Assembly (NCBI RefSeq): GCF_900009135.1
Contig: NZ_LT797711.1
Coordinates: 323,505 to 387,504, forward strand
DNA from: Planktothrix sp. PCC 11201
Lineage (GTDB): Bacteria; Cyanobacteriota; Cyanobacteriia; Cyanobacteriales; Microcoleaceae
Length of the DNA: 64,000 bases
Reading direction: 5' to 3'
Shown here piece by piece: positions 17,059 through 26,265 of this stretch. The notes beneath the pieces are model-generated. The model made no database searches. It was not told where the DNA came from and saw only the letters and a list, made by a program, of their open reading frames with translations. How positions within the stretch are numbered: the first letter of the stretch is position 1; every line of letters begins with the position of its first letter. A program made the position numbers and the translations under genes.

Positions 17059-18423
17059 ATGACTTTTGACGAAATGTTGAAACTGACTGATGATCTGGTA
17101 TTTGCTAAAACAGGTCAGCACCTTAATGACTTACAGGAAAAAGTTGTACGGGGAACTATACAAGGAGAGACTTATGAAAAAATTGCGGAAGACTTTCATT
17201 GCAACGAAAGCTATGTTAGAGATATTGGATCAAAGTTATGGCATATTTTTTCCGAATCTTTAGGAGAAGAAGTTAATAAATCGAATTTAAGATCAGTCAT
17301 GCAGAGGTTTCAAGTCTCTCTATTTTCAAATGTTGTACAAGATCATGTTCAAGCTGGTAGTATTAATTTTTGTGAAAAAACAAGACAACCGCCAGATATA
17401 CCTAGCTCAAATTCAGATTATCAACAATCACCAACTGAAAATCACAAATTAAGTGAAATGCCAGGATTAGGTGTTTTTTATAATCGCACTTCCGAACTTG
17501 AAACCCTACAAACCTGGATTTTACAAGAACGTTGTCGCCTGATTACTATTACTGGTATCAGTGGTATTGGAAAAACCCAACTTGCGGTAAAACTTATACA
17601 AGAAATAAAACATGATTTTGAATATATTCTTTGGTACAATTTAGATCACGCCTCAACTTTTACTGAATTTCAAGCCGAATTAATAGAATTATTTTACCCA
17701 AAAACAGAAAGTGAATTAATCGCCAAAAATGGAAAGCGTTTCAAACCCATTAAATATTTACAGAAGCATCGCTGTTTAGTTGTTATTGATAATATTCATT
17801 GCCTGTTTTGTAGTAATCAACTAGCAGGACAATATCAACCAGAATATGAAGAATTTCGCTATTTATTCAAACAGATAGAAGAATTATCTCATCAAAGTTG
17901 TTTTCTGCTCATCGGTTGGGAACAACCCATAGAATTAGCTGAAATCAGAAGCTCAAATCCTAAATTTAAAACCCTAACCATTAGAGGATTAGAAACAAAA
18001 GCTATAGCAGAGTTTTTTCCAGAACAAGAATTGGGAGAATATGAAAAATTAACCCCCAGGATTCATCACTATCAAGGTAATCCATTATGGTTAAATATAA
18101 TAGCAAATTTTATCCCAGAAATGGAAGATTTTGGGGATAAAATTATTGAAAATAATACTATTTTTTTACCCCAAAGTTTAAAGGATAATTTACAACAGCA
18201 ATTTAATCGTTTATCTCCTCTGGAAAAACAAGTTCTATTAGAATTAGTTCAGGATGAGCAACCCGTAAATTTAGCCCAACTTTTGCAAAGGAGACAAATT
18301 AATTCCTCAGATTTATTCAACGCCCTACAATCTCTATTAAGAAGGTGTTGGCTAGAAAAGCAAGACCATTTTCATTGTTTACCTGCTGTTATCAGACAAT
18401 ACATCACAGACCGGAATGATTGA
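17059..18423 (+). CDS. NB-ARC STAND NTPase with cyanobacterial N-terminal HTH-like domain
   Basis: A 454-residue protein. Residues 1-85 (DDLVFAKTGQHLNDLQ, then EKIAEDFHCNESYVRDIGSKLW) match the helix-turn-helix-like domain found at the N-terminus of many cyanobacterial NB-ARC/WD40 proteins. An NB-ARC ATPase follows, with P-loop GISGIGKT (166-173), Walker B LVVIDN (240-245) and the GNPLW motif. A winged-helix end completes it. No C-terminal WD40, TPR or LRR sensor repeats are present, so it is a short form. STAND NTPases act as signalling or antiviral switches. Neither partner nor trigger is visible here. Confidence 0.8.
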   Translation: MTFDEMLKLTDDLVFAKTGQHLNDLQEKVVRGTIQGETYEKIAEDFHCNESYVRDIGSKLWHIFSESLGEEVNKSNLRSVMQRFQVSLFSNVVQDHVQAGSINFCEKTRQPPDIPSSNSDYQQSPTENHKLSEMPGLGVFYNRTSELETLQTWILQERCRLITITGISGIGKTQLAVKLIQEIKHDFEYILWYNLDHASTFTEFQAELIELFYPKTESELIAKNGKRFKPIKYLQKHRCLVVIDNIHCLFCSNQLAGQYQPEYEEFRYLFKQIEELSHQSCFLLIGWEQPIELAEIRSSNPKFKTLTIRGLETKAIAEFFPEQELGEYEKLTPRIHHYQGNPLWLNIIANFIPEMEDFGDKIIENNTIFLPQSLKDNLQQQFNRLSPLEKQVLLELVQDEQPVNLAQLLQRRQINSSDLFNALQSLLRRCWLEKQDHFHCLPAVIRQYITDRND

Positions 18424-18520
18424 CAGTGCAGGTTTTTATTAAATCAAAGTTGAAATTATCATCAAAAAAGCTTAAAATTAAGTTTATATAACTTAACAAC
18501 ATCCCTCTGGCTCAGATTTT

Positions 18521-19393
18521 ATGGAATGCGTGATCACCCGTCGGGCGCAATTTTCCGCCAGTCATCGGTATTGGTTGCCCGAATTGAGTGCCACCGAGAA
18601 CTTAAAGCGGTTTGGCCCCACATCTCGCGCCCCTGGACATGGACATAACTATATTTTGTATGTGTCCATGGTCGGAGAACTTGATGAATATGGCATGGTC
18701 TTAAACCTGTCCGACGTCAAACACACCTTGAAACGGGAAGTCACCAACCATTTAGACTTTTCCTACCTGAATGATGTTTGGCCGGAATTTCAGCAAACCT
18801 TACCCACCACGGAAGCTCTGGCCCAGGCGATTTGGCATCGGTTGGCCCCCCATCTTCCCCTCACCAATATTCAGCTATTTGAACACCCCGAACTCTGGGC
18901 AGACTATCAAGGAAACGACATGGAAGCCTATCTAACTATTAGTACCCATTTTAGCGCCGCCCATCGGCTGGCCCATCCTGACCTCAGTTTTGAGGACAAT
19001 TGCGAAATTTATGGCAAATGCGCCCGTCCTAACGGTCATGGTCATAATTACCATTTAGAAGTAACAGTTAAAGGGGAAGTTGATCCTCGGACGGGGATGA
19101 TTGTAGACTTAGAAGGGTTACAAAGAGTGATTGATGATTATGTTGTCGAACCCTTTGATCATACGTTTTTAAATAAAGATATTCCCTACTTTTCTAAAGT
19201 TGTACCAACGGCGGAAAATATTGCGGTTCATATCCGAGATTTATTGCAAAAACCGATTCAAGATTTAGGGGCACAATTGCATAAAATCAAACTGATTGAA
19301 AGCCCGAATAATTCCTGTGAAGTGTATTGTACAAATACGGAATCTGAGTCTAGCCTTGCTCAAATTCAACAGCCTGTTTTAGCTCAGGTTTAA
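18521..19393 (+). CDS. Tandem 6-carboxytetrahydropterin synthase/PTPS-like protein
   Basis: A 290-residue protein made of two QueD/PTPS domains. Both halves keep the zinc histidines (FSASHRY with GHGHNY; FSAAHRL with GHGHNY). The second half has the catalytic cysteine in YGKCARPNGHGHNY. In the first half the matching position is Thr34 (FGPTSRAPGHGHNY), so that copy probably lacks the normal chemistry. QueD acts in queuosine/7-deazaguanine synthesis and PTPS in biopterin synthesis. Double-domain versions are known in cyanobacteria. No other que or pterin gene is adjacent, so the pathway is unresolved. Confidence 0.8.
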   Translation: MECVITRRAQFSASHRYWLPELSATENLKRFGPTSRAPGHGHNYILYVSMVGELDEYGMVLNLSDVKHTLKREVTNHLDFSYLNDVWPEFQQTLPTTEALAQAIWHRLAPHLPLTNIQLFEHPELWADYQGNDMEAYLTISTHFSAAHRLAHPDLSFEDNCEIYGKCARPNGHGHNYHLEVTVKGEVDPRTGMIVDLEGLQRVIDDYVVEPFDHTFLNKDIPYFSKVVPTAENIAVHIRDLLQKPIQDLGAQLHKIKLIESPNNSCEVYCTNTESESSLAQIQQPVLAQV

Positions 19394-19410
19394 AAATTAG
19401 AAACAAAATT

Positions 19411-19476
19411 AGAAACCGGGTTTCTGCATTAGTCTATTACTAAAATCAATAGATCTAGTTTAGAAACCCGGTTTCT
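19411..19476. repeat. Pair of AGAAACC-GGTTTCT palindromes
   Basis: Two 15-bp palindromes, AGAAACCGGGTTTCT (19411-19425) and AGAAACCCGGTTTCT (19462-19476), are each self-complementary and inverted relative to each other. The same motif recurs inside each 171-bp unit at 24 kb. It lies in the spacer after the QueD-like gene and could form hairpins in the mRNA 3' end. Confidence 0.75.
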
Positions 19477-19548
19477 GCTGCAAAATCCTGATCACGCGGT
19501 GTCAATTCGTAAGATAGAACAGCACTCCCCCTAAACGAGTTGACACTT

Positions 19549-21486
19549 ATGCGGTTATCGACAGTTACCCTTTTAACCTTAGCAGCCCTTGTTGCTCAAG
19601 AATCCTGTGTTGAAGCGAGTTCCATTCCCGAACAAAACACAAGTCCTCTCCCCAATGCTTCCGAGTTGGGTCAGCCATCCGATGCGGTCGAAATTATTGC
19701 ATTAGCTCCTAGTTTAGCAGTCAGTATGCCGGAAATGATCGGCAGTCCGTCTTTTAGTGATGCGGAATATTCCTCAACAGAAGTTGTATCCTTATCGATG
19801 ACTAATGTTCTGGATCAAACTTGGTTAGCAAAATTAGTTAAAATGGGTCAGGGGAAAGCCCAAAGTGCCATCACAACCCCCATTTCTGTCGCCCAAATTA
19901 GTCCGGCTTCTGCGTTAAATTATGAATTTAGTCAAACGATTACCTTACTGAATACTTTATTAATTGTCGCCACATTAATCCCCAGTGTCACGATTTTATT
20001 CTTTTGGTTAGTTCGTCGCTTAATCGTTAAAGAGATTGTAGCTCAAGCTCAAAAGCAGTTGAACCGGATTGATAATTTAGAATCACAATTAAAAGCCTCT
20101 AAACAGCGTTATCAACAGTTAATTAAAGAATTAGAAATACAAATAGAAACTGCTCAAGAATCCATTAATTTTTTAACCCGAGAAGCCAAACTATCTAAAG
20201 CGTCTATTGAACAAGTAGAAACCCTTAAATCCCAATTTGTATTCCGGTTACAAGCCATGATTTCTGAGGTGCAAGAGATCAAAGAGGAGTCTTTAAAAGA
20301 ATTACAACAGAAACCGATAGAAACAAAAAAATCGATTTCTCTCAATGGATTATTAAAATCTTCTGAACCGGAAAAATTAGTAATTTCTCCAGTAGCTAAG
20401 GTTGATAAATCTGAGCCTGGTTCGGAGTCAATGATTGCTGATGATTATTTGAAAAAAGCCGAATCGTTAATTTTAGAAGCTAAGTTTAACGAGGCTTTAA
20501 AGTTATTAGAAAAAGCAATTGAAGCTAATGCTAATTTAGATCAAGCCTGGTATAAAAAAGCGGGTGTTTTAGTTAAATTACAACGTTATCAAGAAGCGTT
20601 ATCAGACTATGATCAATGTGTGAGTTTACAACCCCAAAAATATGAAACTTGGTACAACCGAGGCAATATTTTAGTGCGGTTACAACGGTATACAGAAGCA
20701 ATTGAATCCTATGACCAAGCGATTAAAATTAAACCCAATGACTATGAATCTTGGCACAATCGTGGGGCATTATTGAGAAAATTCAAACGGTTTGATGAAG
20801 CCTTAGAATCCTATAATAAAGCTTTAGAAATTGCTCCTGATAAATATGAAACCCTGCATAATCGGGGGAACGTTTTAGCAAAGTTAGAACGATATGAAGA
20901 AGCGATCGCTTCCTATGAACAAGCGATTAAACTGAATCCCAATAAATCAGAATTATGGTTAAATCAAGCCAATGCTTTATCCGCTTTACAACGTTATCAA
21001 GAAGCCTTACAATCCTTAGAAAAAGCCTTAACTTTAAATCCTAATAACTTTGAATTATTCAAAATTCAAGGTAATATTTTAGGAAAACTCAACCAAAATC
21101 AAGAAGCCTTAGAGTCCTACAAAAAAGCCATAACAATTAAACCCGATAGTTATGAAACTTGTTTTGAATGTGGAGAAATTTTAGTTAAATTACAACAATA
21201 TTCAGAAGCGATCGCCCTGTATGAACAAGCGATTAATTTAAAACCCGATTCATCAGAATCCTGGCGATCTAAAGGGGTCTGTTTAGAAAAATTAGAGCAA
21301 TATCCTGAAGCCTTAGCTTCCTATGATGCGGCGCTTTCTTGTCAGTCTGATGATGCGGAAACCTGGCGTTATCGAGGTTCTTTATTGTCGAAGTTAAAAC
21401 AATATCCTGAAGCAATTTCCTCCTTGGGAAAAGCGATTTCTATTCAAAAAGAATTGAGAAGTACCAAAAATCATTTGGTTGGTTAA
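19549..21486 (+). CDS. Membrane-anchored TPR protein (10 repeats)
   Basis: A 645-residue protein from the ATG at 19549. A TTG at 19540 is also in frame. A signal-like N-terminus (LSTVTLLTLAALVAQ) is followed by a low-complexity stretch, a transmembrane segment (about 132-158, LIVATLIPSVTILFFWLV), a coiled coil (about 165-245) and ten consecutive 34-residue TPR units. The units follow the pattern AWYKKAGVLVKLQRYQEAL..YDQCVSLQP. TPRs are protein-protein interaction scaffolds. The topology suggests a bitopic protein with cytoplasmic TPRs. Partner and function are unknown. Confidence 0.85.
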   Translation: MRLSTVTLLTLAALVAQESCVEASSIPEQNTSPLPNASELGQPSDAVEIIALAPSLAVSMPEMIGSPSFSDAEYSSTEVVSLSMTNVLDQTWLAKLVKMGQGKAQSAITTPISVAQISPASALNYEFSQTITLLNTLLIVATLIPSVTILFFWLVRRLIVKEIVAQAQKQLNRIDNLESQLKASKQRYQQLIKELEIQIETAQESINFLTREAKLSKASIEQVETLKSQFVFRLQAMISEVQEIKEESLKELQQKPIETKKSISLNGLLKSSEPEKLVISPVAKVDKSEPGSESMIADDYLKKAESLILEAKFNEALKLLEKAIEANANLDQAWYKKAGVLVKLQRYQEALSDYDQCVSLQPQKYETWYNRGNILVRLQRYTEAIESYDQAIKIKPNDYESWHNRGALLRKFKRFDEALESYNKALEIAPDKYETLHNRGNVLAKLERYEEAIASYEQAIKLNPNKSELWLNQANALSALQRYQEALQSLEKALTLNPNNFELFKIQGNILGKLNQNQEALESYKKAITIKPDSYETCFECGEILVKLQQYSEAIALYEQAINLKPDSSESWRSKGVCLEKLEQYPEALASYDAALSCQSDDAETWRYRGSLLSKLKQYPEAISSLGKAISIQKELRSTKNHLVG

Positions 21487-21508
21487 TCTGGTGCTTTTAT
21501 CCCTTAAC

Positions 21509-21742
21509 CTAAATTAAATTTAAGTAACTCAATCGAGCTTTAAATCTAGCTGGCTTTAAAGAATTTAGAGGTAAGGTTTCTCGGGTCAAAATCATATTTT
21601 TTAAAATAGAAAAATAAACTTCCAGAGGGTCAACGGTTTTGGGTTTAACTGGGGAATTCCATTGAGTTAAACGGGGGTTAAAACGGGATTGTAGAGTTTG
21701 ACGACAAGGAGTATCACAGATCGGTTTAGATTGAGTTTCCAT
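21509..21742 (-). CDS. Small hypothetical protein
   Basis: A 77-residue ATG-started frame, convergent with the TPR gene and 22 bp from it. The product is basic, with paired cysteines near the N-terminus (ICDTPCRQ) and an LEVYFSILKNMIL helix. I recognise no family and see no strong ribosome binding site. The compact position and normal codon use make a real gene plausible. Confidence 0.4.
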   Translation of the reverse strand: METQSKPICDTPCRQTLQSRFNPRLTQWNSPVKPKTVDPLEVYFSILKNMILTRETLPLNSLKPARFKARLSYLNLI

Positions 21743-21954
21743 AGGTTTAACAGGGTGGTTATTACCTTTAATTGTGTTGGATAATTTTAAAAACTTTGTG
21801 CTAAAAATCTTGATATTCTGTGAATTTGATCTAGTAAATTGATGGATCAGATCAAAGATTAGAGGTGAGATCAGGCAGATTTTGAAGTGATTTTGATCAC
21901 AACATCACGAAAAATCATACAGTGGGTGTATGTTGTTGATGGCGAATTTAATTT

Positions 21955-22656
21955 ATGACTCCTCAACCCGTAGTTAACCGACCTCAAACCACGGTTATTT
22001 TAGCGATGAGTGCGGATGGTAAAATTTCCGATGAAATGCGATCGCCCGCCCGTTTTGGTTCAGAACAAGATAAACTACATTTAGAAAAACAAGTGGCACA
22101 AATGGATGGGGTTTTATTCGGTGCGGGAACATTAAACGCCTATCAAACCACTATCAAAATTAATTCTCCTCAATTATTAAAACACCGAAAACAGCACGGA
22201 AAACCTCCTCAACCCATACAAATAGTGGTGTCTGCTTCAGGAAAAATTAATCCGAATTTACGTTTTTTTCAACAATCTGTTCCCCATTGGTTACTAACCA
22301 CAAATCAGGGTCAAAAATTATGGCATAATACCCCAGGGTTTGAAAATATAATTATTGCCGATAATAATCATCATCAAATTAACTGGAGTATGGCTTTTGA
22401 GCAATTGCAAAAATTAGGCTTAAATAAGTTAGGAATATTAGGAGGAGGTCAACTGGTGGCTTCCCTCTTAAAACAAAACCTAATTGATCAATTCTGGTTA
22501 ACCATTTGTCCCTTAATTTTAAGTGGTAAAAATTCTCCCACCCCCGCCGATGGGGAGGGCTTTTTATCCTCCGTGGCTCCTCGTTTGCAATTATTGGAGG
22601 TAAAAACCCTGGGACAAGAAGTATTTTTACATTATCAAGTATTAACTGACCGATAA
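21955..22656 (+). CDS. RibD C-terminal domain reductase
   Basis: A 233-residue dihydrofolate-reductase-fold protein of the RibD_C family. The start TTVILAMSADGKIS and the cofactor region LGILGGGQLVASLLKQNLIDQFWLTICPLILS are the usual NADPH-binding signatures. A deaminase domain is absent, so it is a stand-alone reductase. In riboflavin synthesis this domain reduces the ribosylaminopyrimidine. Stand-alone cyanobacterial copies may do this or act on another substrate. The FemAB-like gene follows on the same strand 79 bp later. A 212-bp spacer upstream is AT-rich and contains a TTTTGATCACAA palindrome-like segment. Confidence 0.8.
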   Translation: MTPQPVVNRPQTTVILAMSADGKISDEMRSPARFGSEQDKLHLEKQVAQMDGVLFGAGTLNAYQTTIKINSPQLLKHRKQHGKPPQPIQIVVSASGKINPNLRFFQQSVPHWLLTTNQGQKLWHNTPGFENIIIADNNHHQINWSMAFEQLQKLGLNKLGILGGGQLVASLLKQNLIDQFWLTICPLILSGKNSPTPADGEGFLSSVAPRLQLLEVKTLGQEVFLHYQVLTDR

Positions 22657-22735
22657 TCCTGTCCTTTCCCATTTTTGTAAAAATTCGATTACCCTAAATA
22701 TTGAAGAATGCGTCGCTGATCATTTTTGAAACAAT

Positions 22736-23920
22736 ATGGTAAAACCCTTAACTTCCGCCTATTCCACCCGTTGGATTAATACGGTTGCCGAAGTCCCTCA
22801 AACGGCTTGGGATGCCCTGGCCCAACCCTTAATCACACCCTTTTTTGAATGGGATTGGTTACATAATATTGAATCCTCGGGAAGTGCCACCGGACGCACG
22901 GGTTGGTTACCCCATCATTTAACCGTATGGCGGGATCAACAATTGGTGGGAATTGCGCCTTTATATGTAAAAGGGCATAGTCGCGGGGAATTTGTCTTTG
23001 ATAATCAATGGGCGGATGTGGCCCATCAATTAGGGATTCAATATTATCCCAAACTATTAGGAATGTCACCGTTTACCCCCGCCGAAGGTTATCGATTTCT
23101 GATCGCGCCAGGGGAAGATGAAGAAGAAATTACGGGGTTAATGGTACATTCCATTGATCAATTTTGCATTGAAAATAAAATTTCTGGCTGCAATTTTCTC
23201 TATGTTGATCCTGAGTGGAAACCGATGTTAGAAAAATTTGGGTTTGCCTCTTGGTTACACCATAGTTATATTTGGAAAAATCAAGAATATGAAAGTTTTG
23301 ATGATTATTTAAAAGGGTTTAATGCTAATCAGAGACGCAATATTAAACGGGAACGCAAAGCCGTTACCCAAGCCGGATTAAACTTACAAACCTACACAGG
23401 AGATCAAATTCCAAAAGCCTTTTTTTCGGAAATGTATCAGTTTTATGCCAGTACCTGTGATAAGTTTGGTTGGTGGGGAAGTAAATATTTAACCCGCAGG
23501 TTTTTTGAACAATTACATCATAATTATCGGCATCGGGTGTTATTTGTTGCGGCGTTTGATGATACCACCCAACATCAACCCATGGGAATGTCATTTTGTT
23601 TAACCAAAGGCGATCGTTTATATGGTCGCTATTGGGGAAGTGTTCAGGATATTGATTGTTTACATTTTGATGCTTGTTATTATTCTCCCATTGAATGGGC
23701 AATTGAAAACAAAATTTCTCTATTTGATCCGGGGGCAGGGGGACGACATAAAAAACGTCGCGGTTTTCCCGCCACACCGAATTATAGTTTGCATCGATTC
23801 TATGATCAACGTTTAGCTCAGATTTTAAAGTCTTATATCGGACGAATTAACGAGATGGAACAACAGGAAATTGATCATGTTAATCAGGATTTACCTTTTA
23901 ATAATGATAAATCAGATTGA
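22736..23920 (+). CDS. FemAB-like/GNAT acyltransferase (DUF482, COG3146)
   Basis: A 394-residue soluble protein of the family once called DUF482, related to FemAB peptidyltransferases and GNAT enzymes. Recognisable features are AWDALAQPLITPFFEWDWL near the start, the NFLYVDPEW strand, KGFNANQRRNIKRERKAV, and the end motif FDPGAGGRHKKRRGF. Relatives are suggested to modify peptidoglycan or other amine substrates, but activity is largely untested. It is intact and normal in length. A long repeat-filled spacer follows. Confidence 0.8.
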   Translation: MVKPLTSAYSTRWINTVAEVPQTAWDALAQPLITPFFEWDWLHNIESSGSATGRTGWLPHHLTVWRDQQLVGIAPLYVKGHSRGEFVFDNQWADVAHQLGIQYYPKLLGMSPFTPAEGYRFLIAPGEDEEEITGLMVHSIDQFCIENKISGCNFLYVDPEWKPMLEKFGFASWLHHSYIWKNQEYESFDDYLKGFNANQRRNIKRERKAVTQAGLNLQTYTGDQIPKAFFSEMYQFYASTCDKFGWWGSKYLTRRFFEQLHHNYRHRVLFVAAFDDTTQHQPMGMSFCLTKGDRLYGRYWGSVQDIDCLHFDACYYSPIEWAIENKISLFDPGAGGRHKKRRGFPATPNYSLHRFYDQRLAQILKSYIGRINEMEQQEIDHVNQDLPFNNDKSD

Positions 23921-23954
23921 CAAATTCCCTAATTATTTTAATATTACCCCAACC

Positions 23955-24012
23955 GTAGGGGCGGGTTCGCGTCAAAATTTGTCAATTAGCAGAAATTCTA
24001 ATAAACCCGCCC
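23955..24012. repeat. MITE-like inverted repeat, GTAGGGGCGGGTT family
   Basis: A 58-bp copy with ends GTAGGGGCGGGTT and AAACCCGCCC. It directly abuts the first 171-bp unit, suggesting the tandem array grew from or next to this element. Confidence 0.7.
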
Positions 24013-24013
24013 A

Positions 24014-24526
24014 CTTAACTTAATTAGAAACCGGGTTTCTTGGGTTTTTACCATCGCCTTCGGGGCGGGTTTATCAAGATTTGGGTGGGGTGGCGGAGAT
24101 GGTCTCGAACCCGCCCCTACGATAGGGGGATTTAATAATAGGAGAAACTTTGTTAATTAACAGAAATCTCAATAAACTCGCCCTCTTAACTTAATTAGAA
24201 ACCGGGTTTCTTGGGTTTTTACCATCGCCTTCGGGGCGGGTTTATCAAGATTTGGGTGGGGTGGCGGAGATGGTCTCGAACCCGCCCCTACGATATGGGG
24301 ATTTAATAATAGGAGAAACTTTGTTAATTAACAGAAATCTCAATAAAATCGCCCACTTAACTTAATTAGAAACCGGGTTTATTGGGTTTTTGCGATCGCC
24401 TTCGGGACGGGTTTATCAAGATTTGGGAGGGGTGGCAGAGATGGTCTCGAACCCGCCCCTACGATATGGGGATTTGGTAATAGGAGAAACTTTGTTAATT
24501 AACAGAAATCTCAATAAACCCGCCCC
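24014..24526. repeat. Three tandem 171-bp repeats upstream of pdhA
   Basis: Units begin at 24014, 24185 and 24356, each with CTTAACTTAATTAGAAACC, giving an exact 171-bp period. Each holds an AGAAACC palindrome, a GCGGGTTTATCAAGATTTGGG block, a GAACCCGCCCCTACGAT block and an AGGAGAAACTTTG stretch. The third unit has a few changes, including a new GCGATCGC. There is no coding potential. The 652-bp spacer 23921-24572 is almost wholly made of this array plus the MITE-like copy before it, and it ends 46 bp before the pdhA start. Confidence 0.95.
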
Positions 24527-24572
24527 CAACCTGTAAAATAGAATCTCAAATTGGTACAGGTAATTGGAAAAA

Positions 24573-25604
24573 ATGGTACAGGAACGCACGTTACCGACGT
24601 TTAAGGCGGATGCAAATGCTGTAACCCGTGATGAAGGGTTAATGCTGTATGAGGATATGGTGCTGGGGCGGCTATTTGAAGATAAATGTGCCGAGATGTA
24701 TTATCGGGGCAAAATGTTTGGTTTTGTCCACCTGTACAACGGTCAAGAAGCCGTAGCCACGGGGATGATCCGGGCGGGTCGCCGGGATGAGGATTATGTT
24801 TGTAGTACCTATCGGGATCACGTTCATGCTTTGAGTGCGGGGGTTCCACCCCGGGAAGTCATGGCGGAATTATTTGGTAAGGCTACGGGCTGTTCTAAGG
24901 GTCGGGGCGGCTCAATGCACCTATTTTCCTCAGCCCATAATTTATTAGGGGGGTTTGCCTTTGTTGCTGAGGGAATTCCGGTGGCTACAGGTGCGGCTTT
25001 TCAAACCAAATACCGCAGGGAAGCGATGAATGATCCGAATGCGGATCAGGTAACGATGTGCTTTTTTGGCGATGGGGCCTGCAATAACGGCCAATTCTAT
25101 GAATGTTTGAATATGGCGGCATTATGGAATTTGCCGATTATTTATGTGGTAGAGAATAATAAATGGGCGATCGGGATGGCCCATGACCGGGCAACCTCTG
25201 ACCCGGAAATCTACAAAAAAGGCCCAGCTTTTGGAATGCCGGGGTATGAAGTTGATGGGATGGATGTTTTGGCGGTTAGGGAAGTGGCGAAAAAGGCTGT
25301 TGCTCGTGCCCGGGCGGGTGAAGGCCCAACTTTAGTGGAAGCTTTAACCTATCGTTTTCGGGGACATTCTTTGGCTGATCCCGATGAATTACGCGATAAA
25401 GAGGAGAAGGAATTCTGGTTTGCCCGTGATCCAATTAAAAAATTTGCCGCCCATTTAACGGAACACAATTTGGCAACCCCGGAGGAATTGAAAGCTATTG
25501 ATCAGCAAGTTCAAGCCATTATTGATGATGCGGTAGAATTTGCCCAAAGCAGCCCGGAACCTGATCCGAAAGAGTTATACCGTTATATTTATGCCGATGA
25601 TTAA
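24573..25604 (+). CDS. pdhA: Pyruvate dehydrogenase E1 component, alpha subunit
   Basis: A 343-residue ThDP enzyme subunit from the ATG at 24573. An in-frame TTG at 24564 is less likely. It decarboxylates pyruvate and passes the acyl group to the E2 lipoyl domain. Markers are GRGGSMHLF (111-119), the ThDP motif GDGACNNG (166-173) to ENNKWAIG, and the regulatory-loop-like [13 protein letters not shown]. The beta subunit and E2 are not adjacent, which is usual in cyanobacteria. The promoter region must lie within or just beside the 171-bp tandem array. Confidence 0.95.
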   Translation: MVQERTLPTFKADANAVTRDEGLMLYEDMVLGRLFEDKCAEMYYRGKMFGFVHLYNGQEAVATGMIRAGRRDEDYVCSTYRDHVHALSAGVPPREVMAELFGKATGCSKGRGGSMHLFSSAHNLLGGFAFVAEGIPVATGAAFQTKYRREAMNDPNADQVTMCFFGDGACNNGQFYECLNMAALWNLPIIYVVENNKWAIGMAHDRATSDPEIYKKGPAFGMPGYEVDGMDVLAVREVAKKAVARARAGEGPTLVEALTYRFRGHSLADPDELRDKEEKEFWFARDPIKKFAAHLTEHNLATPEELKAIDQQVQAIIDDAVEFAQSSPEPDPKELYRYIYADD

Positions 25605-25644
25605 TAAACTATAGAATCAGGAATTAAAACGGCATATTATTTCT

Positions 25645-25706
25645 GTAGGGGCGGGTTAAAAAAATTTATAATAGCAATTATTGATTGTACTAAACCCGCC
25701 TTTTTT
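25645..25706. terminator. Repeat-derived intrinsic terminator after pdhA
   Basis: A GTAGGGGCGGGTT-family copy forms a stem between GGCGGGTT (25650-25657) and AACCCGCC (25693-25700). TTTTTT follows at once (25701-25706). It lies between convergent pdhA and the DUF29 gene, so it can stop pdhA transcription. This shows one of the mobile repeats in terminator position. Confidence 0.65.
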
Positions 25707-25715
25707 ATCAGATTA

Positions 25716-26225
25716 TTAATTTTTCCAAGCGGTGCCTCCAGGTAATTCTATTAAGGTTTGATCAACTTGAGCAGCTAATTCTTTAGCCGGATAACGATAG
25801 GTTAAATCGAGTAAACTTTGAGATTTCATTAAAATTGAATCTCGTTCTACTATTTCTGATAATTTAAACGGGGTATAGGTTCCATTCATGACTTCAACAC
25901 TGGCATCTCGAATGGCATCTTCCAAGCTATCTTCTAACCAAGTTTGCCATTCATCTTGTTGAATATAATAGGATTTTTTATTATCTTTAAGATTAAGTTT
26001 TTGGATTTCTCTAATAGAACCTCGGATAGAAGCGGCCCAAGAATTGGTTAATCTTTGTTCAATTTGATTTTTAATTAAATGAATCAACAGTCTAAGTAAA
26101 TAAGACTGAATATTGCGTAAAATAGCTTGTTTTCCCATTCCTTCCAATTCATCAATAATCATTAACGCTTGGTCATAGCGTTGTGCTTCGATGCAATTTC
26201 TTAAATCAATCAGTTCTTGTACCAT
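25716..26225 (-). CDS. DUF29 family protein
   Basis: A 169-residue protein from the ATG at 26225. A TTG at 26240 would add five residues. The pattern ELIDLRNCIEAQRYDQALMIIDELEGM, then HLIKNQIEQRLTNSWAASIRGSIREIQKLN, is typical of cyanobacterial DUF29 proteins, which are helical, cytosolic and of unknown role. It is followed closely upstream by the IMS-domain gene on the same strand (40 bp gap), so the two may be cotranscribed. Confidence 0.75.
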   Translation of the reverse strand: MVQELIDLRNCIEAQRYDQALMIIDELEGMGKQAILRNIQSYLLRLLIHLIKNQIEQRLTNSWAASIRGSIREIQKLNLKDNKKSYYIQQDEWQTWLEDSLEDAIRDASVEVMNGTYTPFKLSEIVERDSILMKSQSLLDLTYRYPAKELAAQVDQTLIELPGGTAWKN

Positions 26226-26265
26226 AGTGAATTTTTGCAAATGTGGTTGTTATTTTTAAAACTTT

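Noticed and set aside
24014-24526. 171-bp array considered as CRISPR or as tRNA-containing units
   Set aside because: The units are identical throughout with no unique spacers. A GGTTCGAGACC stretch on the minus strand mimics a T-arm, but no cloverleaf surrounds it.
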